Of a stretch of 13,178 nucleotides of DNA, positions 1 through 6,767 are shown piece by piece. This DNA is from UBA6952 sp045562575 (GTDB taxonomy: Bacteria; Chloroflexota; Dehalococcoidia; Lucifugimonadales; UBA6952), in the NCBI GenBank assembly GCA_045562575.1, contig JBJKVQ010000003.1, forward strand, positions 1-13,178, written 5' to 3'. Numbering within the stretch: the first letter of the stretch is position 1; every line of letters starts with the position of its first letter. A program made the translations under genes and the position numbers. The notes beneath the pieces are model-generated. The model was not told the origin of the DNA. It was given only the letters and a program-made list of their open reading frames with translations, and searched no databases.

Positions 1-2
1 AA

Positions 3-77
3 TGGAGCGGAAGACGGGATTCGAACCCGCGACCCTCACCTTGGCAAGGTGATGCTCTACCACTGAGCCACTTCCGC
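3..77 (-). tRNA. tRNA-Gly (anticodon GCC)
   Basis: Read on the minus strand this folds into a full cloverleaf. The acceptor stem GCGGAAG pairs with CTTCCGC, the D-arm is GCTC/GAGC, and the anticodon stem TCACC/GGTGA closes the loop TTGCCAA, giving anticodon GCC. The T-arm loop is TTCGAAT. The 3' CCA is encoded (positions 3-5), unlike in the two other tRNAs here. It lies 15 nt downstream of tRNA-Phe and is probably cotranscribed with it from the promoter at 174-202. It decodes GGC and GGU glycine codons. Confidence 0.97.
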
Positions 78-92
78 AAAGAAGATAAATTA

Positions 93-164
93 TGCCGAGG
101 GGCGGATTTGAACCACCGACACGAGGATTTTCAGTCCACTGCTCTACCCCTGAGCTACCTCGGC
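93..164 (-). tRNA. tRNA-Phe (anticodon GAA)
   Basis: The minus-strand cloverleaf has acceptor GCCGAGG/CCTCGGC, D-arm GCTC/GAGC, anticodon loop CTGAAAA (anticodon GAA) and T-arm GGTGG/CCGCC with loop TTCAAAT. The discriminator base is A, and no CCA is encoded, so the end must be added by nucleotidyltransferase. The anticodon stem GTGGA/TCCTC leaves one T-T mismatch at the second pair (28-42) while the rest pairs. It is the first gene after the minus-strand promoter and is followed by tRNA-Gly. Confidence 0.96.
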
Positions 165-173
165 GATTCAATT

Positions 174-202
174 AATATAACTAAGTCTGGGTTCTAGGTC
201 AA
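174..202 (-). promoter_or_regulatory. Promoter for tRNA-Phe/tRNA-Gly
   Basis: On the minus strand, TTGACC (197-202) is separated by exactly 17 bp from TATATT (174-179). These match the sigma70 -35 and -10 consensus at five of six positions each. The predicted transcription start lies only a few bases before the mature tRNA-Phe 5' end at 164. The position and quality make this a convincing stable-RNA promoter, although it is inferred from sequence only. Confidence 0.7.
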
Positions 203-211
203 GGAAGGGGG

Positions 212-241
212 TTAACATTTTTTATAGAAAAAAAGTATAAT
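212..241 (+). promoter_or_regulatory. Promoter for tRNA-Leu
   Basis: TTAACA (212-217) and a perfect TATAAT (236-241) are 18 bp apart on the plus strand. Transcription would start near 248, giving a 5' leader of about 19 nt before tRNA-Leu at 267. It diverges back-to-back from the tRNA-Phe/Gly promoter, with the two -35 boxes only about 10 bp apart, so polymerases at the two sites may interfere with each other. Confidence 0.65.
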
Positions 242-266
242 GCTAATTCAAACGTATTTTTCATGA

Positions 267-350
267 GCCGAAGTGGCGGAACGGTAGACGCGGTGGTCTC
301 AAACACCATTGTCCCAAAAGGACGTGTGAGTTCGAATCTCACCTTCGGCA
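267..350 (+). tRNA. tRNA-Leu (anticodon CAA)
   Basis: This is a class II tRNA. The acceptor is GCCGAAG/CTTCGGC, the anticodon stem GTGGT/ACCAT closes the loop CTCAAAC (anticodon CAA, reading UUG), and a long variable arm has a GTCC/GGAC stem with loop CAAAA. The T-arm is GTGAG/CTCAC with loop TTCGAAT. The discriminator is A and no CCA is encoded. The very next base begins the stop codon of the convergent gene on the other strand, and I see no hairpin terminator after it, so its 3' trailer must run antisense into that gene. Confidence 0.97.
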
Positions 351-1166
351 TTAAAATATAATTTCATGATTTATTGTATTTGAAGCAGTTGGTAGAACTA
401 GCTTAAATCGATTGTTATTTTTACGATTTAATATGTTCATTTGCTCACTTGGCAGAATATATTCCTTACCTAATATTAATGAACCCAATTTATAAACTAT
501 TGAAGATTTTGTCCCAAGTTTATTTTTTAAAAAATCCTCATATTGTACTAATGGCTCAATCTTACCTTTTTGTAATTGTTCAATATAGATTTGTTCTTTG
601 CTATTTGATTCCCAAGGTTTTAATTGTAAGTGTTGTTCTATATCCTCAAATACTGGTTTTTTGTCATACAATTTTGCAAATAATTTTCGTAAATAAAATT
701 TACTTCCCAAAACGAACACATCGACAGGTTTATCTATTTCAATCCCCCCATTATCCAAAATATATTGCCATGAGAGAGCTTCTTCGTAGGTTGTTTTATT
801 AAAATATAAGCATGTTTTATTAGCTACTAGTGCTGGAACATTAAATGAATGATTAAACGTTTGTAGAACCCACTCAGATTGCTGATGCAAAGCATTTATC
901 CATTGGTCTTTTATTCCATTTTGAATTAATGTTTCTTTATCATTCCAATTAATGTGGATATCTAAATGGTTTTTATTCTTTCGGATTTGTTTAATTAAAT
1001 CTGGAAAGAGTAGAGGGTCAAAATCTTGAATTAATACCGAGTATTCATTACGCAAGATTTTAGTAATTTGATTGGTTGTCAGAGGTTTGTTTTTATTGTC
1101 TAGTGCTAAACTGTATTCTAAAAGTATCTGTAAAAGGGCATCTATGTTAGTTTGCACATTAACCAT
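351..1166 (-). CDS. Hypothetical protein, 271 aa
   Basis: I do not recognise this protein. It appears soluble, with no signal peptide or membrane segment, and is rich in Asn, Lys, Ile and Gln. The N-terminal third looks helical and polar; around residues 130-165 a stretch containing EALSWQYILDNGG and VDVFVLGSKFYL resembles an alpha/beta core, and the C-terminal part is charged and helical before a polar tail. It starts with ATG 12 nt after the stop of the 86-aa gene, with no Shine-Dalgarno sequence of its own, so it is probably translated by coupling. Its stop codon directly abuts the 3' end of the convergent tRNA-Leu gene. Coding is supported by the long open frame and the operon arrangement; the plus-strand frame over the same bases (449-802) is a low-complexity shadow. 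No function is proposed. Confidence 0.75.
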   Translation of the reverse strand: MVNVQTNIDALLQILLEYSLALDNKNKPLTTNQITKILRNEYSVLIQDFDPLLFPDLIKQIRKNKNHLDIHINWNDKETLIQNGIKDQWINALHQQSEWVLQTFNHSFNVPALVANKTCLYFNKTTYEEALSWQYILDNGGIEIDKPVDVFVLGSKFYLRKLFAKLYDKKPVFEDIEQHLQLKPWESNSKEQIYIEQLQKGKIEPLVQYEDFLKNKLGTKSSIVYKLGSLILGKEYILPSEQMNILNRKNNNRFKLVLPTASNTINHEIIF

Positions 1167-1178
1167 TATTTTTTGTTG

Positions 1179-1439
1179 TTATTCAACAATATCGGGTTCT
1201 ATAGAAAGAAGTTCGTTAGTAAATTCTCTCCAAGGTTCGAATTGAGCAACAAATTCTTGGCCAGCTTCTATTGAGGTTAGCCCTTTAATTGCTCTTCCTG
1301 GATCATATCCTCTAGTTACTGCAATAGCTTGAATACCTGAAGGCATTGAACGCACTCCACCAATATTTACTTCTTCCATTTCATCAGTTTGTAAAATCAA
1401 ATTTAATCCCTTAGGGTGATTTTTCCAATAAACTTTCAT
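1179..1439 (-). CDS. Small hypothetical protein, 86 aa
   Basis: This is an unrecognised small soluble protein. A good ribosome-binding site (TAAGGAG, 1444-1450) sits four bases upstream of the ATG, which supports it as a real gene despite its length. The middle carries GGVRSMPSGIQAIAVTRGYD followed by PGRAIKGL, a pattern of glycines and arginines that looks conserved rather than random; the C-terminus is acidic and Trp/Phe-containing (FEPWREF). There are no cysteines, so no zinc finger, and no membrane segment. It precedes the 271-aa gene by 12 nt, which suggests a two-gene operon, and it diverges from the enoyl-CoA hydratase-family gene across a 71-bp gap. That gap has a TATAAT on the minus strand at 1483-1488 but no clear -35 box. 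Confidence 0.75.
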   Translation of the reverse strand: MKVYWKNHPKGLNLILQTDEMEEVNIGGVRSMPSGIQAIAVTRGYDPGRAIKGLTSIEAGQEFVAQFEPWREFTNELLSIEPDIVE

Positions 1440-1510
1440 CAGTCTCCTTAATTGATTTCCACAGGCCTAATATTTGTGTATTATTATACCATTATTGCTT
1501 GGAGGATAAA

Positions 1511-2278
1511 ATGGATTACAACAATTTACAAATACAAATTGATGAACATATTGCAACTATTACGTTAAATCGACCAAGTGTCTTGAATGCTTTAAGTGCC
1601 AATTTAACTTCCGAATTACATCAAGCACTGGATGAATTAGGGGAGAATACTAGTGTCTGGGTCATAATTCTTACTGGATCTGGGCGAGGATTTTGTAGCG
1701 GTGCAGATGTATCGGAATGGGGAAAAGCAGATAGGCCTGTTCCGACAAAACCACTGGTAGAATTGGGAATTCACATAAGAGAAACACCACAACCAGTAAT
1801 AGCAGCTATAAATGGGATTGCAGCAGGTGCAGGTTTAACTATAGCGATTTCTTCTGACATGCGCATTGCTTCTTCTGATGCTCGGTTTTCAAGTATTTTT
1901 GTCAAAAGATCAATTGTTTTAGATACTGGTGCTTCTTATTTATTACCAAAACTAGTTGGTCCTGGAGTTGCTTCAGAGATGTCATTAACAGGAAATGTTT
2001 ATGATTCTGATTGGGCATTACGAGTTGGTTTAGTTAATAAAGTTGTATCCCCAGATAATCTAATGGCTGAAGCTAATAATATGGCTCAAGATATTTTGTC
2101 TAATCCTCCATTAGCAGTTCAGAGTATTAAAAAAATGTTAAATAATGAAGATCCTGATATGAATAGGATAGTGAAGTTAGAAGTAGAAGCAACAGCTTTG
2201 TTGCGTAAGACGAAAGATAGTGTTGAGGCTGTGGATGCATTCAAAGAAAAGCGTTCACCAATATATAGAGGAGAATAG
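1511..2278 (+). CDS. Enoyl-CoA hydratase/isomerase family protein, PaaG-like
   Basis: A 255-aa crotonase-fold protein of standard family length. Recognisable parts are the N-terminal strand IATITLNRP (14-22), the acyl-CoA/oxyanion segment GRGFCSGADVSEW (58-70), a second oxyanion segment IAAINGIAAGAGLTIA (97-112) and the C-terminal helical trimerisation region. The two glutamates used by classical hydratases (E144 and E164 of the rat enzyme) appear replaced by T110 and F130. The segment FSSIFVKRSIVLDTG (126-140) resembles PaaG-type isomerases, where the Asp of the corresponding VPDSG is catalytic, so D138 is the candidate base. Isomerase or ring-shifting chemistry on acyl-CoA, in fatty or aromatic acid breakdown, is therefore likelier than hydration; the substrate is unknown. 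The start is the ATG at 1511, placed five bases after GGAGG (1501-1505). An in-frame TTG at 1499 lies at the ribosome-binding site and is rejected. The stop abuts the convergent GNAT stop. Confidence 0.9.
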   Translation: MDYNNLQIQIDEHIATITLNRPSVLNALSANLTSELHQALDELGENTSVWVIILTGSGRGFCSGADVSEWGKADRPVPTKPLVELGIHIRETPQPVIAAINGIAAGAGLTIAISSDMRIASSDARFSSIFVKRSIVLDTGASYLLPKLVGPGVASEMSLTGNVYDSDWALRVGLVNKVVSPDNLMAEANNMAQDILSNPPLAVQSIKKMLNNEDPDMNRIVKLEVEATALLRKTKDSVEAVDAFKEKRSPIYRGE

Positions 2279-2797
2279 TTAAATCCCTGTAACTAAGCTT
2301 CTTCTTTCCATTAACGTTACATCTCTCCATTTACCTTTGAGGATTCCTCGTTTCATCATAGAAACTTTCTCTCGTGTTCCAATAATCCTAAAACCAAATT
2401 TTTTATGTAATTCAATACTTGCTGTATTTTCAGGAAAAATATTTGCTTCTAAAGTCCATATATTTTGTTTTTCAGATATTTCTATTAGATTATTTAGCAG
2501 GGTGCTTCCTACTCCTTTATTTCTATAATTTTCAGCAATATATACACTTACCTCACATACTCCTCCAAATTGGCCAGTGGTTTCTATTGTAGATAATGCT
2601 GCCCATCCAACTACTTTGTTTTGATCCGTTGCAATTAAACGTGGTTCTTTAATGTGAGAATTATCAAAATGTTTCCAGGTGGGGGCTTTTTCTAAAAAAG
2701 AAGCGTTGTCTGAATCAATTCCTTGTTGATATATATCTAATACATCCTTAGAGTCAGAATCTTGCATATTCCTTATGTGCAAATCAATTATATTCAT
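2279..2797 (-). CDS. GNAT family N-acetyltransferase
   Basis: A 172-aa cytoplasmic acetyltransferase of the phosphinothricin acetyltransferase-like branch. The N-terminal strand LHIRNMQDSDSKDVLDIY opens the fold. The middle has GWAALS (64-69) and VCEVSVYIAENYR (80-92), leading into the acetyl-CoA pyrophosphate loop RNKGVGSTLL (92-101). Motif B is FPENTASIELHKKFGF (121-136). The C-terminal WRDVTLMERR matches the branch. Family members acetylate amino groups of small molecules such as phosphinothricin, methionine sulfoximine or other amino acids; the substrate here is unknown. It starts four bases after the glycosyltransferase stop with no evident Shine-Dalgarno sequence, which points to translational coupling. 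The next in-frame ATG (M11) would remove the first strand, so the upstream start is kept. Confidence 0.88.
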   Translation of the reverse strand: MNIIDLHIRNMQDSDSKDVLDIYQQGIDSDNASFLEKAPTWKHFDNSHIKEPRLIATDQNKVVGWAALSTIETTGQFGGVCEVSVYIAENYRNKGVGSTLLNNLIEISEKQNIWTLEANIFPENTASIELHKKFGFRIIGTREKVSMMKRGILKGKWRDVTLMERRSLVTGI

Positions 2798-2801
2798 AGT
2801 A

Positions 2802-3833
2802 TTAAACTAACATTTGATAAAAAGATTTTGCACTTTTATCCCAAGTGTATTCTAAGGCATATTCTCGACATTTATCTCTATCTATATCCATGACTATATC
2901 AGTTGCCTTTTTTAAGTCATTATCGAGTACGCCAACTTTTTGATCCTGAATGATGTCCTTAGGTCCAGTGACAGGATAGCCAATTACAGGGGTCCCAGAA
3001 GCTAAAGACTCTAACGTTACTAATCCAAAAGTATCAGTTTTGCTTGGGAAAACTAGGGCTGTTGCTGAGGCATAGTACTTGGCTAATTCTTCTCCTTTTA
3101 ATTTTCCGACAAATATCGCATCTGGATAATTTTTTTTCAATTGTTTTAACTGAGGACCGTCTCCAACTATCACTTTACTACCTTCTATATCTAGATCAAG
3201 AAATGCTTCTATGTTTTTTTCTTTAGCAATTCTTCCAACATAAAGCCACATCGGAGTTTTATACTGGGTAGATATCTTGGGTACATTTGGATTGAATAAA
3301 TCTGTATCTACTCCCCTGGTCCATAGTTTTAGATTTGTAAATCCTTTATTTGAAAGTTCTTGTTTCAACGACTGTGTGCCAACTAGTGTATGTGTGGCAG
3401 CTTTATGAAAATTCTTTAAGTATGCATAAATCCATGTTTTAGGAACACCGAATCTCATACTAATATATTCAGGAAGTTTGGTTCCATAGTTACTTACGAA
3501 TGGAACATTGTTGTTTTTACAATACTTTCGTGCAGCATGTCCAATTGGACCTTCAGTTGCAATATATATATAGTCCGGATTGAATTTTTTAACTATCTTT
3601 TTGAATTTAAACCACGCAGTGAGGGCAAGTGAAATTTCTGAATAGGTAGGGCAAGGAATTCTTATAAAATCTTGAGGGGTAACCATTAATATTTCATGGC
3701 CAAGCTTTTTAAGTTGTTTAGCTAATTCAGCTAAGGTTGTAACTTCCCCATTTGTTTGTGGGTACCATGCATCTGTTGCAAACAAGATTTTTTTCGTGTT
3801 TTGTGATTCTTTACTTGTGTCAGTAAATTTCAT
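2802..3833 (-). CDS. Glycosyltransferase family 4 (GT-B fold)
   Basis: A 343-aa retaining glycosyltransferase with two Rossmann-like halves. The N-terminal acceptor domain has KILFATDAWYPQTNGEVTTL (15-34), with the glycine-containing loop typical of GT4, then IYIATEGPIGHAARKYC (89-105). The sugar-nucleotide domain has YVGRIAKEKNIEAFL (198-212) and VIVGDGPQ (221-228). The E-x7-E-like motif TDTFGLVTLESLASG (266-280) carries D267 in place of the first Glu and E275, as I recall being usual in this subfamily. The closest type I recall is the family named GDP-mannose-dependent or diacylglycerol glycosyltransferase, which would act at the inner membrane on a lipid; donor and acceptor cannot be told from the sequence. 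There is no transmembrane segment. A GAGGAA ribosome-binding site (3839-3844) precedes the ATG. It heads a two-gene unit with the GNAT gene, 73 bp after the ABC ATPase. Confidence 0.9.
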   Translation of the reverse strand: MKFTDTSKESQNTKKILFATDAWYPQTNGEVTTLAELAKQLKKLGHEILMVTPQDFIRIPCPTYSEISLALTAWFKFKKIVKKFNPDYIYIATEGPIGHAARKYCKNNNVPFVSNYGTKLPEYISMRFGVPKTWIYAYLKNFHKAATHTLVGTQSLKQELSNKGFTNLKLWTRGVDTDLFNPNVPKISTQYKTPMWLYVGRIAKEKNIEAFLDLDIEGSKVIVGDGPQLKQLKKNYPDAIFVGKLKGEELAKYYASATALVFPSKTDTFGLVTLESLASGTPVIGYPVTGPKDIIQDQKVGVLDNDLKKATDIVMDIDRDKCREYALEYTWDKSAKSFYQMLV

Positions 3834-3906
3834 TTATATTCCTCATGTACCGAATGGAATCTAAATTTACGTGAATATATTAACATATCTTATTAAGTAT
3901 TTTAAG

Positions 3907-5001
3907 TTATTCATGTTTAATCTTTGTCGACATCATATATTTTTCATCTTGATAGATATGAATTGTAATGCCTTTTTTGATACTGAGAGTGACGTTGTCA
4001 GAAACTTTTAGATTATTATCCTGAGAAATATATTCTATAATTTTTCCTGAGGGTAGTTTTATTGTATAAGAATAATGGGAACCTTTGAATTCTATAGATT
4101 CTATGATACAAGATCCTTTTACATGTGTTAACTCAACATTATTTCCCCGGATTAGTATTTGTAAATTTTGTTTATCAGTAACTAATGCTTCTTTGGTTTT
4201 TATTTCTCCGATTTCAGTAGTTAATGTGTAAGGATCAGTAATCTTTACATCTATAAACGATGCAGGGTCCATAAATTCTGCTACAAATTTAGTTAAAGGT
4301 TGGTTATATATATATTCAGGCGTATCGATTTGTTCGATTTTGCCATTATTCATGATTGCAATTCTATCACCAAGAAACATAGCTTCTTCTTTATCGTGTG
4401 TAACAAAAATAGTAGTAGCTTCCGCTTGCTTTACGATCTCTTTAATTTCTTCTCTTATCTTAATTCTTAAAGCAGCATCCAGGTTGGATAAAGGCTCATC
4501 AAATAGCATAACGGTAGGGTTGGGTACTAATGCTCGGGCAAGAGCTGTTCTTTGTTGTTCTCCTCCAGAAAGTTCATTAGGCATTCTTTTTAGTAAATTA
4601 CCAAGACCAACTAAAGTTATTATTTTTTCGACTCGTTCAGTGGATTTGTTTGATTTGTCTAATCCAAACTCAATATTTTTTTCAACATTCAAATGCGGGA
4701 ATAACGCGTAATCTTGAAAGACCATGCCAACTTTCCTGTTTTCTGGTTTTACAAATTTACCAGGCATTGAAACTAATTGCCCCCCAACAGATAAGGTGCC
4801 ATTTGTGGGTTCTTCGAAACCAGCAATTAATCGCAATAACGTTGTTTTTCCACAACCGCTGGGACCTAAGAGAACTAAAATTTCACCATGATTCACTGTG
4901 AGCGTGACATTTTTGACAGCTTCAGTTATTTTCGAATATGTTTTGCCTATTCCAATACACCGAATTACTGGGAAATTTTCATTTTTTATTTGGTTTAGCA
5001 T
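3907..5001 (-). CDS. fbpC: Iron(III)-type ABC transporter ATP-binding protein
   Basis: A 364-aa nucleotide-binding subunit of the CUT1/Fbp/Pot type that powers the importer encoded upstream. Visible motifs are Walker A GPSGCGKTT (46-54), Q-loop VFQDYALFPH (94-103), signature LSGGEQQR (144-151), Walker B VMLFDEP (164-170), D-loop SNLDAALR (172-179) and the switch histidine H202 in FVTHDKEEA. After about residue 240 comes a C-terminal extension of roughly 120 residues with the strand pattern of a TOBE domain (ILIRGNNVELTH, then a second half ending IHIYQDEKY). In this family the extension can have a regulatory role. It begins 16 nt after the permease stop, so the two are cotranscribed. The Shine-Dalgarno sequence is weak (AGAAGA). 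The name rests on family resemblance and on the tyrosine-bearing binding protein in the same operon. Confidence 0.93.
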   Translation of the reverse strand: MLNQIKNENFPVIRCIGIGKTYSKITEAVKNVTLTVNHGEILVLLGPSGCGKTTLLRLIAGFEEPTNGTLSVGGQLVSMPGKFVKPENRKVGMVFQDYALFPHLNVEKNIEFGLDKSNKSTERVEKIITLVGLGNLLKRMPNELSGGEQQRTALARALVPNPTVMLFDEPLSNLDAALRIKIREEIKEIVKQAEATTIFVTHDKEEAMFLGDRIAIMNNGKIEQIDTPEYIYNQPLTKFVAEFMDPASFIDVKITDPYTLTTEIGEIKTKEALVTDKQNLQILIRGNNVELTHVKGSCIIESIEFKGSHYSYTIKLPSGKIIEYISQDNNLKVSDNVTLSIKKGITIHIYQDEKYMMSTKIKHE

Positions 5002-5017
5002 ATCTTCTTTTAATTGG

Positions 5018-6577
5018 TTATTCTTGGATACCTTTATTAAACATTATAAACATAGGTAATCCAGTAAATAACAGTAGTATACCAGAATATACAGCAGCCA
5101 TACCAAATCCAGCTTCCGTTGCATGTGTCCAAATAGATGTAGCTAAAGTATTGAAGTTAAGTGGCGACAGAATGAGTGTAGCAGGTAATTCTTTCATAAT
5201 AAGAATAAAAACCAAAATAAAAGCACCTGTTATTCCCGGAGTCATAGAAGGTAAATTGATTTTTTGCCATATTTTGAAATTTGATGCACCTAAACTTTTT
5301 GCAGATTCTTCTAGTTTAGGATTCATTTGCGAGATAACAGGTTTAATAATTCCAATCGCAACTGGTATGAAGAGGATAATATATCCTATCGCCAATAACA
5401 TTATTGTCTGATATATAGGCATAGCAAAATTAATCCCAAAATAAACAACAGCTAATGCTACAACAATACCGGGTAAAACAAACCCAATGTATGATATTTT
5501 TTCAATCATTTTACTAAAGGTGTTTTTATGTTTTGCTATTAAAAATGCTATAGGTATTGCAAGTAATACTGTGACTAAAGTTCCAACAAAAGATGCGTAT
5601 ATAGAATTTAATATTACCTGGATTTTGAAAAAGTCGTCATAATTTATAGTGAAACTGTAACCCCAATTAATTAATACTGCTATTGGGAATATTACACTTA
5701 CAAATACCAGAGTGCTAATCAAAAGTACAATAATCCATTTAAATCTACCGAGATCAATTAGTTTTGTACTTTTAGAAACTGAAGCGGTTGATCTATATAA
5801 ATTTGTGTTTGCTGAATCAGGTTTGTAAAACCAAATCGTTAATAGCCCAATTAATATTAATATACTTGAAGTACTTGCAGCTGCAGCTCTTTCTATAGTT
5901 TGATATTGATTGTAAATGACGTAACTAAAAGATTTATATTGCAGTAGAGATACTGCGCCAAAGTCACTTACCACATATAGAGTTACTAATATAGCACCTA
6001 CGATAATTGAGGGTTTTAGTATTGGAATTATAACTCGTATATATGTGTCCCAAAAAGATTTACCTAAGCTATATGAGGCCTCTTCATAACTATAATCTAA
6101 TTTTGTTAATGAGGATGTAACACTAATAAATATATACGGGTAGCTTAATAAAGTTAAACATAAAAAAGCACCCCAATATCCATATAAGTCAGGTATTCTC
6201 TCAACACCAATTACTTGCAAGATGTCGTATAAAACCCCTTTTGGGCCAAAAAGGATAATAAATAAAAATCCATATATATAACTAGGAAACACTAAAGGAA
6301 GACATAAAAGGACTCTAAATAATTTTTTCATAGGTAAGTTTGATCGAATTGTTAGGATTGCTAATGGAACTGAAATACATATAGAAGCTACAGTTACCGT
6401 AACAGCTAATAATATTGTATTCCATGCAAGTCGTAGGGTTTTAGTTTCAACTAAATACTCCATGAATTTATTAGGAGATGAAACTAGATTTATGGCAACA
6501 TAAGCTAATGGTACTGCTACTAATAGCAGTACCATCGCTGAAATAATTTGCAATATTGATTGAGATGATTTAAACAT
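5018..6577 (-). CDS. fbpB: Iron(III)-type ABC transporter permease (fused, two domains)
   Basis: A 519-aa inner-membrane protein with about twelve hydrophobic segments, formed of two tandem permease domains, the length usual for FbpB/SfuB-type proteins. Each half carries the EAA loop that contacts the ATPase: YEEASYSLGKSFWDTYIRVI (164-183) and LEESAKSLGASNFKIWQKIN (422-441), each followed by a Pro-containing segment. SDFGAVSLL (204-212) and MKELPATLIL (461-470) are typical of the ferric-ion branch. The hydrophilic linker between the halves is around residues 251-280. It lies between the binding-protein and ATPase genes. A 190-bp gap upstream holds a stem-loop and a possible secondary promoter. 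No clear Shine-Dalgarno sequence precedes the ATG. Confidence 0.93.
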   Translation of the reverse strand: MFKSSQSILQIISAMVLLLVAVPLAYVAINLVSSPNKFMEYLVETKTLRLAWNTILLAVTVTVASICISVPLAILTIRSNLPMKKLFRVLLCLPLVFPSYIYGFLFIILFGPKGVLYDILQVIGVERIPDLYGYWGAFLCLTLLSYPYIFISVTSSLTKLDYSYEEASYSLGKSFWDTYIRVIIPILKPSIIVGAILVTLYVVSDFGAVSLLQYKSFSYVIYNQYQTIERAAAASTSSILILIGLLTIWFYKPDSANTNLYRSTASVSKSTKLIDLGRFKWIIVLLISTLVFVSVIFPIAVLINWGYSFTINYDDFFKIQVILNSIYASFVGTLVTVLLAIPIAFLIAKHKNTFSKMIEKISYIGFVLPGIVVALAVVYFGINFAMPIYQTIMLLAIGYIILFIPVAIGIIKPVISQMNPKLEESAKSLGASNFKIWQKINLPSMTPGITGAFILVFILIMKELPATLILSPLNFNTLATSIWTHATEAGFGMAAVYSGILLLFTGLPMFIMFNKGIQE

Positions 6578-6598
6578 ATATTGAATTGGTGTTTTCTA

Positions 6599-6627
6599 GT
6601 TATAATGTGTGTCGGGAATCATGTGAA
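6599..6627 (-). promoter_or_regulatory. Possible internal promoter before the permease gene
   Basis: On the minus strand TTCACA (6622-6627) and TATAAC (6599-6604) are exactly 17 bp apart, with four and five matches to the sigma70 consensus. Transcripts would start about 15 nt before the permease ATG. The AT-rich background makes chance matches easy, so this is a candidate only. The long gap after the binding-protein gene makes an internal promoter plausible. Confidence 0.3.
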
Positions 6628-6714
6628 AGTTAATCACTTTTGTTTATCTATTTTGCTTGAACGGACAAATATTTTCTCAACAGGTTCAACATTGCTCCTT
6701 ATTATATTTTTCTC

Positions 6715-6741
6715 AGAGGCATGAATTAAATCCATGCCTCT
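6715..6741 (-). promoter_or_regulatory. Intercistronic stem-loop after the binding-protein gene
   Basis: AGAGGCATG (6715-6723) and CATGCCTCT (6733-6741) form a perfect 9-bp stem with a 9-nt AT-rich loop, 26 bp past the binding-protein stop codon. In the direction of the operon the downstream arm is followed by an A-rich stretch, not a T-run, so it is not a canonical intrinsic terminator there. On the plus strand the hairpin is followed by AATTTTTTT and would look like a terminator, but no plus-strand gene leads into it. A role as a 3'-end stabiliser or partial attenuator favouring the binding protein is inferred. Confidence 0.55.
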
Positions 6742-6767
6742 AATTTTTTTAATTTTCCTTAAGATAA

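Noticed and set aside
449..802. Plus-strand open frame of 117 codons antisense to the 271-aa gene
   Set aside because: Its translation is low-complexity and hydrophobic with no recognisable domain or ribosome-binding site; it mirrors the AT-rich minus-strand gene.
1499..1510. TTG at 1499 as start of the enoyl-CoA hydratase-family gene
   Set aside because: The TTG runs straight into the GGAGG ribosome-binding site (1501-1505) that serves the ATG at 1511; family alignment starts after the ATG.
2270..2295. Possible terminator hairpin between the convergent hydratase-family and GNAT genes
   Set aside because: Only a 4-bp GTTA/TAAC match without a T-run; the stop codons abut and no convincing terminator is present.
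4340..5411. Overlapping plus-strand frames across the ABC ATPase and permease genes
   Set aside because: They are antisense to strongly supported genes with intact motifs and have no family resemblance of their own.
6715..6750. Plus-strand intrinsic terminator (stem plus AATTTTTTT)
   Set aside because: No plus-strand gene leads into it, so a terminator label in that orientation has no evident client; it is annotated as an intercistronic stem-loop of the minus-strand operon.
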